From the NCBI RefSeq assembly GCF_913773735.1, contig NZ_CAJYEB010000025.1:124001-188000 (forward strand): 64,000 nucleotides of DNA, given 5' to 3'. This document shows positions 8,521-17,610 of the stretch, piece after piece. Position numbers and translations under genes: made by a program. Below the pieces are notes generated by a model, which ran no database searches, was not told the DNA's origin, and saw nothing but the letters and a program-made list of their open reading frames with translations. The stretch's first letter is position 1, and every line of letters begins with the position of its first letter. The DNA is from an uncultured Massilia sp. (GTDB lineage Bacteria > Pseudomonadota > Gammaproteobacteria > Burkholderiales > Burkholderiaceae_D).

Positions 8521-9138
8521 TCAGAGGAAGCGCGGCGTCAGGTGGCGGAACAGTTGCTCGCAGGCCTGGGCCAGCGTCAGCGCGTCGGTGTCCAGCGTCA
8601 GCGCCGGCGCCGGCGGCACTTCGTACGGGGCCGACACGCCGGTGAACTGCGGTATCAGGCCGGCGCGCGCCTTCTGGTACAGGCCCTTGGGATCGCGTTC
8701 CTCGCACACCGCGCATGGCGTGCTGACGTAGGTCTCGATGAAGTTGTCCGCGCCGATGATCTCGCGCGCCAGGTCGCGGTCGCTGCGCAGCGGCGAAATG
8801 AATGCGCAAATCACGATCAGCCCGGCGTCGTTCATCAGCCGAGCCACCTCCGCGCTGCGGCGAATGTTTTCGCGGCGGTCGTGGGCGGTAAACCCGAGAT
8901 CGCTGTTGAGGTGGTGGCGCAGGTTGTCGCCGTCGAGGATGAACGCGGTGCGCCCTTCGCGGAACAGGCGCTGCTCCAGCGCGCACGCCAGCGTGGACTT
9001 GCCTGCGCCGCTCAGCCCGGTCAACCAGACCGTCGCCGCCTGCTGGCGCAACTGCCGCTGGCGCTGCTCGGCGCGGACGCCGCTGGCATGCCAGAATACC
9101 CGCGGCGTGGCCGCTTCCAGTCTTCCTGCACTGTCCAT
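8521..9138 (-). CDS. cysC: adenylylsulfate (APS) kinase
   Basis: This 205-residue kinase phosphorylates APS to PAPS, the universal sulfuryl donor. The Walker A loop GLSGAGKST is at 41-49, the APS site DGDNLRHHLN at 69-78, and FISPLRSDRD holds the conserved Ser115 seen in APS kinases. The start at 9138 is preferred because GGGAGAA lies just upstream. It is a stand-alone CysC, not fused to a CysN GTPase, and no sulfate adenylyltransferase is nearby, so APS must come from elsewhere in the genome. It heads a run with a DHH phosphoesterase, a CHR transporter and a sulfotransferase, which points to sulfation more than to cysteine synthesis. Confidence 0.93.
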   Translation of the reverse strand: MDSAGRLEAATPRVFWHASGVRAEQRQRQLRQQAATVWLTGLSGAGKSTLACALEQRLFREGRTAFILDGDNLRHHLNSDLGFTAHDRRENIRRSAEVARLMNDAGLIVICAFISPLRSDRDLAREIIGADNFIETYVSTPCAVCEERDPKGLYQKARAGLIPQFTGVSAPYEVPPAPALTLDTDALTLAQACEQLFRHLTPRFL

Positions 9139-9157
9139 GTGGTTCTCCCGATAACGC

Positions 9158-10879
9158 TCAGAATTTTTGCCGGCCGGCCGCCGCCGGAGCCTTCGTCGCC
9201 GCGTACTTGACGCCACGCCCGGCTTGCGGGCCTCCTGGCGCGGACAGTTCCGGCACCGGTCTGGCGCGCGCGATCGGCGCCTCCTTGGCCGGCGACGTCT
9301 GCGTCGGGCCGCCCGCCAGGCGGAAGGTGGCGACCACGTCGTTCAGGCTGTCGACCTGTTCCTGCATGGCCTGCGCCGCCGCGGCGGCCTCTTCGACCAG
9401 TGCGGCGTTCTGCTGGGTGACGTCGTCCATCTGCGTGACGGCGTGGTTGATCTGCTCGATGCCGGCCGACTGTTCCTGGCTGGCCATCATGATTTCCGAC
9501 ATGATCTCGGTCACGCTCCGGACGCTTGCAACGACTTCCTCCATGGTGGCGCCGGCCTGTTCGACCAGCCGGTTGCCGTTCTGCACCTTGTCCACCGAAT
9601 CACCGATCAGTTCCTTGATTTCCTTGGCCGCCGCGGCGCTGCGCTGCGCCAGGGTGCGCACTTCGCCGGCCACCACGGCAAAGCCGCGCCCCTGTTCGCC
9701 GGCGCGGGCCGCTTCCACGGCGGCGTTCAGCGCCAGGATGTTGGTCTGGAACGCAATCCCGTCGATCACCGCAATGATGTCCACGATCTTGTGCGCCGAG
9801 CTATCGATGGCAGCCATGGTATCCACCACTTTCGCCACCACCGCGCCGCCCTTGACGGCCACGCTGGAAGCCGACTCCGCCAGGTTGTTGGCCTGGCGCG
9901 CGCGATCGGAATTGAGGCGTACCGTGCTGGTCAGTTCCTCCATCGACGAGGCCGTTTCCTCCAGCGTGCTGGCCTGCTGCTCGGTGCGCGAGGACAGGTC
10001 CAGGTTGCCGGTGGCGATCTGGCTCGCCGCGCTGGCGATGGCTTCGCTGCTGGTCTGCACCTGGCCGACGATGTGCGTCAGGCCGTCGCGCATGGACTGC
10101 ATGGCGAACAGGAGGCTGCTGGTGTCGCCGCTGCGCGCATGGATGGGCACGCTCAGGTTGCCGGCCGCGATTTCCGACGCGATGGCCGCCGCCTCGTCGG
10201 GTTCGCAGCCGAGCTGGCGCACCACGCGGCGCGTGATCATCCAGGCCGCCGCCACGCTGCACAGCAGCGCCAGCCCGCCGACGACCAGCATCTGCCGGCG
10301 CGCGCTGTCGTAGGCGGCTTCGGCAGCGGCGACCGCGTCGACGTTCTGCTTTTCCTCCACCGCGATCAGCTGGCGAATCAACTCCCACCATTTCTTTTGC
10401 ACGGGGCGGAATTCGTAGCGCAGCAGCTGGTACGCCTGGTCCTGCTGCTGGCCCAGCGCCAGGTCCTGCGCGCGCTTGATGAACGGCGCCGCAAGTTCGC
10501 CCTGCTTCCGGATGTCGTCGAGCAGGGCCTTTTCCTCGGGGGCGGTGTTGGCCACCTCGCGGAACATCGCGGCCATCTTGTTCAGTGCGTCGGCATACTT
10601 GGCTTCCTGGTCGCCGATGCGCTTGACCTCGATCCGGATTTCCTTTTCTTCCTTCAGCAGGATCAGGTTGCGCAGCGCCAGCGCGCGTTCTGTCACGGTC
10701 AGGTCCATCACTTGGGCAAGCCGCGTTTCCACATTGTTGACCTTGGTGATCTCGATCATGCGTGCCTGGATCTGGCGCATGCTGGCCAGCCCCAGTGCAA
10801 TTACTACCAACAGCAGGACGGACACGAGGCCGAAGCCAATGCCGAGTCGTTGGGCAACAGTCATATTTCGCAACGTCAT
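9158..10879 (-). CDS. methyl-accepting chemotaxis protein
   Basis: This 573-residue chemoreceptor has a membrane span at about 13-33, a periplasmic four-helix-bundle type sensor region to about 185, a second span near 190-212, HAMP, and a long coiled-coil signalling domain. The hairpin tip [20 protein letters not shown] is nearly invariant and contacts CheA and CheW. The C-terminus is Ala/Pro rich and lacks an obvious CheR tether pentapeptide. The start at 10879 is chosen because GAGGA lies nearby and the family begins with MTLRN-like residues. It lies 19 bp upstream of cysC on the same strand. The ligand is unknown. Confidence 0.93.
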   Translation of the reverse strand: MTLRNMTVAQRLGIGFGLVSVLLLVVIALGLASMRQIQARMIEITKVNNVETRLAQVMDLTVTERALALRNLILLKEEKEIRIEVKRIGDQEAKYADALNKMAAMFREVANTAPEEKALLDDIRKQGELAAPFIKRAQDLALGQQQDQAYQLLRYEFRPVQKKWWELIRQLIAVEEKQNVDAVAAAEAAYDSARRQMLVVGGLALLCSVAAAWMITRRVVRQLGCEPDEAAAIASEIAAGNLSVPIHARSGDTSSLLFAMQSMRDGLTHIVGQVQTSSEAIASAASQIATGNLDLSSRTEQQASTLEETASSMEELTSTVRLNSDRARQANNLAESASSVAVKGGAVVAKVVDTMAAIDSSAHKIVDIIAVIDGIAFQTNILALNAAVEAARAGEQGRGFAVVAGEVRTLAQRSAAAAKEIKELIGDSVDKVQNGNRLVEQAGATMEEVVASVRSVTEIMSEIMMASQEQSAGIEQINHAVTQMDDVTQQNAALVEEAAAAAQAMQEQVDSLNDVVATFRLAGGPTQTSPAKEAPIARARPVPELSAPGGPQAGRGVKYAATKAPAAAGRQKF

Positions 10880-10970
10880 GTTTTTCCTCAAATCGTAATG
10901 AGACGAATGCATAAATTTCTTCAGCATTCTCATATCGCCGATCTTAAAGACAGGAAGACGCTGAATTGTC

Positions 10971-10989
10971 GCCAATAGTCACTATCGGC
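10971..10989. repeat. 19-bp imperfect palindrome upstream of the chemoreceptor gene
   Basis: The sequence GCCAATAGTCACTATCGGC is a dyad about a central C with one mismatched pair. It lies about 90 bp upstream of the chemoreceptor ATG, where a dimeric regulator could bind. No known operator consensus was recognised. Confidence 0.35.
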
Positions 10990-11673
10990 ATCGTTGCAAC
11001 AGTCCCGCAAGCGGTTCGGTATCGGCACATGGCAGGCGTTCCGCCTACTTGCCATAGGGAAAAACGCTGGTGAAAGCCGCACGCAGGGACGGGACAAAAA
11101 TGGCGACGGGAAGTTGTGTGGAAGCAACACAGAGAGTACGGGGCGTGCAGGCATGACGCCAATCCCATGGCTTCTAGTGGTCACAGTGACGGCGAGGAAC
11201 AGGTCCTGGCAAGGCAGCGCCAGCGCAAAAGGGGGACATGGACCAACGGACAGCGAGCCGTCACTTGGACGGAACCTGGCGATCGAGGGCGTGCCTGTTC
11301 TACTTCCTCACCAGGCGGCGGTGGCGATGTAAAGCCTGCACGTGCCGGCTGGCCGGACCGCGCACTCTGCGACGAACCGATGCACGACGAACCCGACCCG
11401 CGGCGTGACGATCGCGTGCATGCCAACGCCATGCGCGACAGGCATCTGGTAGCGTTGAAAGCCCTGGCTGAACGGTTCCCCGATGGCTGGTCCTTCTCGA
11501 CGCCGCCACGGTGATGTTCAGGGTGCGTACGACGGCCGGATTCGGCCAGGACCGGGACATGGCGACTCACGGACGAGAAAGCGCCGATGAGCGACCGACT
11601 TGCCACCTCGTTGAAGGGGGCGTGGCTTCCGAAGCCGCGGCAGCCTTGTCGTGCGATGTCTGCCGCGGGTCGA
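10990..11673. other. gene-poor intergenic stretch, no supported gene
   Basis: Between the chemoreceptor promoter region and fnr there are about 680 bp without a convincing gene. Short open frames exist on both strands (for example 11381-11514 on the plus strand), but none has a good ribosome binding site, a recognisable domain or the strong third-position GC bias of its neighbours. Base composition looks somewhat less GC-rich than the surrounding genes. It may be a decayed gene or insertion; the sequence alone does not show which. Confidence 0.5.
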
Positions 11674-12450
11674 TCACGCCATCGGACTACATTGCTCCGT
11701 CCCCGCCGCCATCGCCTTCAGGCGCGCGGGCTCAAGCAGGATGACTTCGCGCTTGTCCACCTGCACCAGCCCCATCTTCTTGAAGCGCGACAACAGGCGG
11801 CTGATGCTCTCGATGGTCAGGCCCAGGTAGTTGCCGATGTCCTCGCGCGACATGCGCAGCTGGAAGCTGGTCGAGGAATAGCCACGCGCGGCGTAGCGGG
11901 CCGACAGGTTCACGAGGAAGACGGCGAAGCGCTGCTCGGCGCGCATGTTCCCCAGCAGGAGCATGACGTTCTGCTCGCGCGTGATTTCCTGGCTCATGAT
12001 GCGGTGGAAGTGGCGCAGCAGGGCCGGCACGTGGCCGAACAGCTCTTCCAGGTTGGAGAACGGGATCTCGCAGACCTCGCTGTCTTCCAGCGCCACCGCG
12101 TCGCAGTGGTGGCGGTCGCCGCTGATCGCGTCCATGCCCAGCAGTTCGCCGGCCATCTGGAAGCCGGTGATCTGCGATTCGCCGGCGGCGTTCACCTGGT
12201 AGGTCTTGAAGTGGCCGAAGCGCACCGCGTACAGGTTGCGGAACGGTTCGCCCATCTGGTACAGGCGCTCGTCGCGCTCGATGCGGCGGCGGCGGCCGAT
12301 GATCTGGTCCAGGCGGTCGATGTCGGCGTCCGCCAGGCCCATCGGCAGGCACAGCTGGCCCATGCTGCAGGCCTGGCAGCTGACCTTGATGGCGTTCAGG
12401 GTCACGGGCTGGGGCGGTTGCAGGTCGATGGGGGAGACGGCATTGTTCAT
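11674..12450 (-). CDS. fnr: FNR-type oxygen-sensing transcription regulator (Crp/Fnr family)
   Basis: This 258-residue regulator has the four cysteines expected to hold an oxygen-labile [4Fe-4S] cluster: Cys25, Cys28 and Cys34 in VSCQACSMGQLC, and Cys116 in RHHCDAV. A cyclic-nucleotide-binding-like domain is followed by a winged helix whose recognition helix reads TIESISRLL. The E-S-R spacing matches FNR and predicts a TTGAT-N4-ATCAA site. The start at 12450 fits family length, although no clear ribosome binding site precedes it. FNR proteins switch on anaerobic genes and often cbb3 oxidase operons such as the one at the start of this window. The ccoN promoter is outside the window, so this link is inference. 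Confidence 0.93.
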   Translation of the reverse strand: MNNAVSPIDLQPPQPVTLNAIKVSCQACSMGQLCLPMGLADADIDRLDQIIGRRRRIERDERLYQMGEPFRNLYAVRFGHFKTYQVNAAGESQITGFQMAGELLGMDAISGDRHHCDAVALEDSEVCEIPFSNLEELFGHVPALLRHFHRIMSQEITREQNVMLLLGNMRAEQRFAVFLVNLSARYAARGYSSTSFQLRMSREDIGNYLGLTIESISRLLSRFKKMGLVQVDKREVILLEPARLKAMAAGTEQCSPMA

Positions 12451-12679
12451 GGAGTCGGTATCGGGAGCGTAAACATCGGTATTCCGATTATATGCCGCCA
12501 GCGCACAAAGGGAACCCATCCAGGCCCGTTCGGGGCCCGCACGGGGCGATTTCGGGGACGATCCGTTGGACATACGGAACAAACTGGCGGGAATGACAAG
12601 CCGTGGCAGAATGCGGGAAACACAACAAGGCAGGGCAGCGCGGCGTTCCGCACGCGCCGCTTTTGCACAGGAGACCATC

Positions 12680-14368
12680 ATGACCGCATCGCCCCACGCG
12701 CGTTTCCTCGCCGCGCGCGACTTCCTGCATCGCCACCGCACCGACTACGCCGCCGCCTGCGCCGGCTACCGGGCCCCCGAGCTCGACGACTTCAACTGGG
12801 CGCTCGACTTCTTCGACGTCCAGGCGCGCGCCAACGCCACGCCGGCCCTGTGGGTGGTGGAAGAGGATGGCAGCGAACGCAAGCTCTCCTTCGAGGAGAT
12901 GGCCGCGCGCTCGAACCAGGTCGCGAACTGGCTGCGCGACTGCGGCGTGCGGCGCGGCGAGCGCGTGCTGCTGATGCTGCCCAACCGCGTCGAGCTGTGG
13001 GAAGCCATGCTGGCCGCGATCAAGCTGGGCGCCGTGCTGGTGCCGACGACGATGCTGGTATCCAGCGCCGACCTCGACGACCGCATGCGGCGCGGCGCCA
13101 TCCGCCACGTGATCGCGCAGGCGTCCGAGACGGCCAAGTTCGCGGATCTGCCGGGCGACTACGGCCGCATCGCCGTGGGCGGCGCGGTCCCCGGCTGGCG
13201 CGACTTCGCCGCCAGCGGCGCTGCGGCGCGCGACTTCGTCCCCGACGGCGTCACGCGCGCCACCGATCCGCTGCTGCTGTACTTCACGTCGGGCACCACG
13301 GCGCAACCGAAGCTGGTGCTGCACAGCCACCAGAGCTATCCGGTCGGCCACCTGTCGACGATGTACTGGATCGGCCTGCAGCCGGGCGACGTGCACTGGA
13401 ACATCAGCTCGCCCGGCTGGGCCAAGCATGCGTGGAGCTGCTTCTTCGCGCCCTGGAACGCGGGCGCCACGGTGTTCGTCTACAACTACGAGCGCTTCTC
13501 GGCGCGCGCCTGCCTGGACACCATCGTGCGCTGCGGCGTGACCTCGCTGTGCGCGCCGCCGACCGTGTGGCGCATGATGATCAAGGAAGACCTGGCGCAA
13601 TGGCGCCCGCCGCTGCGCGAGCTGGTGGGCGCGGGCGAGCCGCTCAATCCCGAAGTCATCGACCAGGTCGAACGCGCCTGGGGCATCCGCATCCGCGACG
13701 GCTTCGGCCAGTCCGAGACCTCCTGCCAGATCGGCAATTCCCCCGGCCAGCCGGTCAAGCCGGGCTCGATGGGGCGGCCGCTGCCGGGCTTCCGGATCGC
13801 CTTGCTGGACCTCGACGACCTTCCGGCGCAGGAGGGCGAGATCGCCATCGCGCTCGATCCGGCGCCGCTGGGCCTGATGCTGTGCTACGAGGGCGACGCG
13901 GCCAAGACCGCGGACGTGATGCGCGCCGGGTACTACCACACGGGCGACACGGCCCGGGTCGACGCCGACGGCTATTATTTCTACGTGGGCCGCAACGACG
14001 ACGTGTTCAAGTCGTCCGACTACCGCATCAGCCCCTTCGAGCTGGAGAGCGTGCTGATCGAGCATCCGGACGTGCTGGAAGCGGCGATCGTGCCGAGTCC
14101 CGACCCGCTGCGCCTGGCCGTGCCGAAGGCCTTCGTCGCGCTGCGCCCCGGCGTCGCGGCGTCGCGCGAGCTGGCCGGGGCGCTGTTCGCGTTCGCGCGC
14201 GCGCGGCTGTCGCCCTACAAGCGGATCCGCCGCATCGCGTTCGCCGAGCTGCCCAAGACCATCTCGGGCAAGATCCGGCGGGTCGAGCTGCGGCGCCTGG
14301 AGGCGGCGGAGCAGGCGGCCGGGCAGGGACGGCCGGCGGAATACCGCGAGGAAGATTTTTCCGCATAA
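12680..14368 (+). CDS. AMP-forming acyl-CoA synthetase
   Basis: This 562-residue enzyme of the ANL superfamily activates a carboxylic acid to its acyl-CoA through an acyl-AMP. The P-loop-like motif YFTSGTTAQPKL is near residue 207, the A5 motif GFGQSET and the YHTGD motif are present, and the catalytic lysine lies in KTISGKIRR near the C-terminus. It most resembles medium-chain or aryl acyl-CoA synthetases. CAGGAG lies six bases before the ATG. It diverges from fnr across about 230 bp. The substrate cannot be read from the sequence. Confidence 0.88.
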   Translation: MTASPHARFLAARDFLHRHRTDYAAACAGYRAPELDDFNWALDFFDVQARANATPALWVVEEDGSERKLSFEEMAARSNQVANWLRDCGVRRGERVLLMLPNRVELWEAMLAAIKLGAVLVPTTMLVSSADLDDRMRRGAIRHVIAQASETAKFADLPGDYGRIAVGGAVPGWRDFAASGAAARDFVPDGVTRATDPLLLYFTSGTTAQPKLVLHSHQSYPVGHLSTMYWIGLQPGDVHWNISSPGWAKHAWSCFFAPWNAGATVFVYNYERFSARACLDTIVRCGVTSLCAPPTVWRMMIKEDLAQWRPPLRELVGAGEPLNPEVIDQVERAWGIRIRDGFGQSETSCQIGNSPGQPVKPGSMGRPLPGFRIALLDLDDLPAQEGEIAIALDPAPLGLMLCYEGDAAKTADVMRAGYYHTGDTARVDADGYYFYVGRNDDVFKSSDYRISPFELESVLIEHPDVLEAAIVPSPDPLRLAVPKAFVALRPGVAASRELAGALFAFARARLSPYKRIRRIAFAELPKTISGKIRRVELRRLEAAEQAAGQGRPAEYREEDFSA

Positions 14369-14432
14369 GGTGCGGCACGAACGGTGCGAAACGGACAATA
14401 ATAGGGGCGTTCCCACTCGTCCATCGCCCGCA

Positions 14433-14951
14433 ATGACACCGTCCGCGCCATCGTCGCCGCTCTACGAAGTCCGCCAGTCCCCGGTCCACGGCCGGGGCGT
14501 GTTCGCCCTGCGTCCCATCGGGGCCGGGGAACGGATCATCGAATACAAGGGCGAGCGCATCGGCTGGGACCAGGCCACGCAGCGCGCGGCCGAGCGCGGC
14601 GGCCCCGTCAACCACACCTTCTATTTCAGCCTGGCCGACGGGCGCGTGATCGACGGCGGCCGGCGCGGCAACGACGCGCGCTGGATCAACCATGCCTGCG
14701 AACCCAACTGCGAAGCCTACGAGGACGACGGCCGCGTCTACATCCACGCGTTGCGCGACATCGACGCCGGCGAGGAGCTGAACTACGACTACGCGCTGAT
14801 CTACGACGAGCGCCACACGCCGGCGCTCAAGCGCCTGTTCGCCTGCCGCTGCGGCACGCCGGCCTGCAACGGCACGATGCTGGCACCCAAGCGGCGCAAG
14901 CGCAAGAAGGCCGGCGGGCCCGACGATGCCCCCGCCGGTGCCTTAGCGTAA
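14433..14951 (+). CDS. SET-domain protein (putative lysine methyltransferase)
   Basis: This 172-residue protein is almost entirely a SET domain, an S-adenosylmethionine-dependent lysine methyltransferase fold first known from eukaryotic histone enzymes. GRGVFA is at 20-25, the cofactor and substrate core RWINHACEPNC at 83-93, and GEELNYDY at 113-120. A post-SET-like zinc cluster CRCGTPAC follows at 138-145, with a basic tail KRRKRKK. The basic tail could bind nucleic acid. It lies 64 bp after the acyl-CoA synthetase gene. Bacterial SET proteins are found scattered across Proteobacteria; the target protein here is unknown. The start lacks a strong ribosome binding site. Confidence 0.88.
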   Translation: MTPSAPSSPLYEVRQSPVHGRGVFALRPIGAGERIIEYKGERIGWDQATQRAAERGGPVNHTFYFSLADGRVIDGGRRGNDARWINHACEPNCEAYEDDGRVYIHALRDIDAGEELNYDYALIYDERHTPALKRLFACRCGTPACNGTMLAPKRRKRKKAGGPDDAPAGALA

Positions 14952-15062
14952 AGCACGGATGTTGCCGCTCGCGTAAGATGGGGGATGCGCCCGGCATCGT
15001 TCCGTGACCGGGCGCGTTCCCGACCAACCACCACGCACCATCAACCGCACCACCGCGCACCC

Positions 15063-16250
15063 ATGAAACCCGTCGTCCGCAGCCTGCTCGAAACCGATCT
15101 CTACAAATTCACCATGTGGCAGGCCCTGCTGCACATGCACCCGAACGCCGTCGGCGAATACGAGTTCAGGTGCCGCAACACGCCGGCCTATCCGCTGGCC
15201 GAGCTGAAAGCGGAAATCGAGCGCGAGCTGGACCACCTGTGCACGATGACGTTCACCGAGGACGAGGTGAACTACCTGCGCACGCTGCGTTACATCAAGA
15301 GCGACTTCGCCGACTTCCTGACGCTGTTCCGCTTCCAGCGCAAGTTCATCCAGGTCGAGACCGACGGCCCGCACCTGCGCATCCATGCCAGCGGCCCGAT
15401 CGTGCACGTGATGGGCTTCGAGATCTTCGTCCTCTACATCGTCAACGAGCTGTACTTCCGCCGCTTCGACCAGGACGCCGCGCTGCGCGAGGCGCGCCTG
15501 CGCCTGCAGCAGAAGATCGACGAACTGCGCGCCTTCGAGGCGGAGCCCAAGCGCATGCACCCCTTCGAGTTCTCCGACTTCGGCGTGCGCCGGCGCTTCT
15601 CCGGCGACTGGCACGAGGAGGTCGTGGCCACCCTTGTGCGCGAGATCCCGCAATTCTTCAAGGGCACGTCGAACGTCTACCTGGCCAAGAAGTTCAACAT
15701 CGTCCCCATCGGCACGATGGCCCACGAATACATGCAGGCCTTCCAGTCCTTCGACGTGCGCCTGCGCGACTTCCAGAAGAAGGCGCTGGAAGACTGGGTG
15801 CAGGAATACCGCGGCGACCTCGGCACGGCGCTGACCGACGTGGTCGGCATGGACGCGTTCCTGCGCGACTTCGACCTGTACTTCGCCAAGCTGTTCGACG
15901 GCCTGCGCCACGATTCCGGCGACCCGGTGGAGTGGGGCGAAAAGGCGCTGGCGCACTACGCCAGGCTGCGCATCGATGCGCGCACCAAGCGCCTGGTGTT
16001 CTCCGACGCGCTGACCGTGCCCAAGGCGCTGGACCTGTACCGCCACTTCGCCGACCGCGTGCAGACCGGCTTCGGCATCGGCACCAAGCTGACCAACGAC
16101 ACCCAGTTCGCGCCGCTGAACATCGTCATGAAGCTCACCCGCTGCAACGGCCAGCCGGTGGCCAAGCTGTCCGACAGTCCCGGCAAGGGCTTCTCCACCG
16201 ACGAAACCTTCATCGCCTACCTGCGCCAGGTGTTCGACCAGCATATCTGA
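15063..16250 (+). CDS. pncB: nicotinate phosphoribosyltransferase
   Basis: This 395-residue enzyme makes nicotinate mononucleotide from nicotinate and PRPP, with ATP, in the NAD salvage pathway. The N-terminal [11 protein letters not shown] is diagnostic, and [14 protein letters not shown] carries the conserved phosphoribosyl-site residues. Length is normal for the bacterial PncB group. The start at 15063 is set by homology to TDLYK; the longer upstream frame is low-complexity. It follows the SET gene by about 110 bp and is probably transcribed on its own. A long perfect inverted repeat follows the stop codon. Confidence 0.96.
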   Translation: MKPVVRSLLETDLYKFTMWQALLHMHPNAVGEYEFRCRNTPAYPLAELKAEIERELDHLCTMTFTEDEVNYLRTLRYIKSDFADFLTLFRFQRKFIQVETDGPHLRIHASGPIVHVMGFEIFVLYIVNELYFRRFDQDAALREARLRLQQKIDELRAFEAEPKRMHPFEFSDFGVRRRFSGDWHEEVVATLVREIPQFFKGTSNVYLAKKFNIVPIGTMAHEYMQAFQSFDVRLRDFQKKALEDWVQEYRGDLGTALTDVVGMDAFLRDFDLYFAKLFDGLRHDSGDPVEWGEKALAHYARLRIDARTKRLVFSDALTVPKALDLYRHFADRVQTGFGIGTKLTNDTQFAPLNIVMKLTRCNGQPVAKLSDSPGKGFSTDETFIAYLRQVFDQHI

Positions 16251-16269
16251 CGCGCGGCCCCGCCATCTG

Positions 16270-16309
16270 GCCCCGACATTTGTTGGTAATTAACAACAAA
16301 TGTCGGGGC
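16270..16309. repeat. perfect 16-bp inverted repeat after pncB
   Basis: Arms 16270-16285 and 16294-16309 are perfect complements with an eight-base AT-rich loop, GTAATTAA. The outer part is GCCCCGACA and the inner part is AT-rich. There is no run of T after either arm, so it is not a canonical intrinsic terminator, but the RNA hairpin would be very stable and could stop transcription or protect pncB mRNA. It may also be a member of a dispersed repeat family; only one copy was noticed here. Confidence 0.7.
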
Positions 16310-16468
16310 GTGCGCACGGGATGACGCCTTGCCGTCTGTTCAACTGGGACAATTTGCCCGCATGTCCGGATCGCGTTTTCCGTTAGCATGCCATCCTTGC
16401 GCCATCCGGTGCCGGCTGCGCCCGCGGGGCGGCGCCGGAACGGGGCGGCCGCAGGAGACGGTGCCCCC

Positions 16469-17545
16469 ATGATGACGACCCTGGACGAATCCCTGCTCCG
16501 CTGGCTCGACGAGCACGCGGACGCCCTCGACGCCGACGCCGATGCCGCGCTGGCCGGCGCGCTGCACGCGCGGCTGGCCGCGGCCGGCCTGTTCCGCATC
16601 GGCGTGCCGCTTGCCAGCGGCGGCGACGGTGCCGGCACCGGCGCGGCGCTGGCCGCCGTCGCCGCGCTGGCCAGCCGCTCGCTGGCCGCCGCGTTCGTGT
16701 ACTGGGCACAGCGCGCCGTCGTCGCATGCCTGCTGGCCGCGCCGAACCGCGACCTTGCGGCGCGGCTGGTACCGCCCTTGCTCGACGGGCGCCTGGCCGG
16801 CGCGCCGGGCCTGTCGAATGCGATGAAGTTCTTGGGCGGCCTCGACCGCCTGCACGTGCGCGTCACCGCGGCGGGCGGCGCCGCGCGCCTGGATGGCGCA
16901 GTGGCCTGGGCCACCAACCTGAACGCGGCCGGCGGCGGCTTCGTCGCGCTGGTGGTGGCCGGCGACGAGGAGGGCGGGGCGGCGCTGTACGCGGTGCCGC
17001 ACGACGCGCCCGGCGTGGCGCGCGCGCCCGACCTGGACCTGCTCGGGCTGCGCGCGACGAACACGGCGGCGCTGCAACTGGACGGCGTCGTGCTCGGTCC
17101 TCAGTGGCTGCTGCACCCGCAGGCGCAGACGCTGCTGCCGGCCGTGCGCCCGGTCTTCGTCGGCATGCAGTGCGGCCTGGGCCTGGGCCTGGCGCGCGCC
17201 TGCCTGGATGCGGCGGCGCGCGCGCCGGGCGGCGAACAGCCGCTGCTGGCGCGGGACAGCGCGGCGCTGCGCATGCGGATCGACGGCACGCTGCGGCGGC
17301 TCGCCGACGGCCTGGACGACGGCGGACTGAGCGCGCAACCGCTGGCGCTGCTGGAAGCGCGCATCGCGATGGTCGAGATGGCGGCCGCCGCCGCCCGGAT
17401 CGAATTGCAGGCGCTGGGCGGACGGGCCTGGCTGCGTGGCCGCGACGGCGGCGCCGCGCGGCGCCGGCGCGAGGCGGACTTCCTGCCGCTGGTCACGCCC
17501 ACGCTGCTGCAGTTGAAGACGGAACTGGCGCGCGCGCGCGCCTGA
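16469..17545 (+). CDS. acyl-CoA dehydrogenase family protein
   Basis: This 358-residue Ala-rich protein shows the acyl-CoA dehydrogenase fold. An N-terminal helical domain contains [15 protein letters not shown], and the middle beta domain has the FAD-contact variant [12 protein letters not shown], where most relatives have a WITN-like signature. The helical C-terminal domain is somewhat short and I cannot identify the catalytic glutamate. It may oxidise an acyl-CoA or act as a flavin-dependent monooxygenase relative. CAGGAGA lies upstream of the ATG at 16469. It stands alone between pncB and heme O synthase. Confidence 0.65.
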   Translation: MMTTLDESLLRWLDEHADALDADADAALAGALHARLAAAGLFRIGVPLASGGDGAGTGAALAAVAALASRSLAAAFVYWAQRAVVACLLAAPNRDLAARLVPPLLDGRLAGAPGLSNAMKFLGGLDRLHVRVTAAGGAARLDGAVAWATNLNAAGGGFVALVVAGDEEGGAALYAVPHDAPGVARAPDLDLLGLRATNTAALQLDGVVLGPQWLLHPQAQTLLPAVRPVFVGMQCGLGLGLARACLDAAARAPGGEQPLLARDSAALRMRIDGTLRRLADGLDDGGLSAQPLALLEARIAMVEMAAAAARIELQALGGRAWLRGRDGGAARRRREADFLPLVTPTLLQLKTELARARA

Positions 17546-17610
17546 CGATGCCTTCCAGGGCGTCACCCTGGTCGCCCGTGCGGCGCCGTTCTTTTATGGT
17601 TGGATTCACG

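Noticed and set aside
8521-9138. Reading cysC as part of ordinary cysteine biosynthesis.
   Set aside because: No cysD, cysN, cysH or cysIJ gene is near, and the operon partners use or clear PAPS; the sulfation reading fits the neighbours better, although a dual role is possible.
11381-11514. A 44-codon plus-strand frame beside fnr.
   Set aside because: There is no ribosome binding site, no recognisable motif and no support beyond being open.
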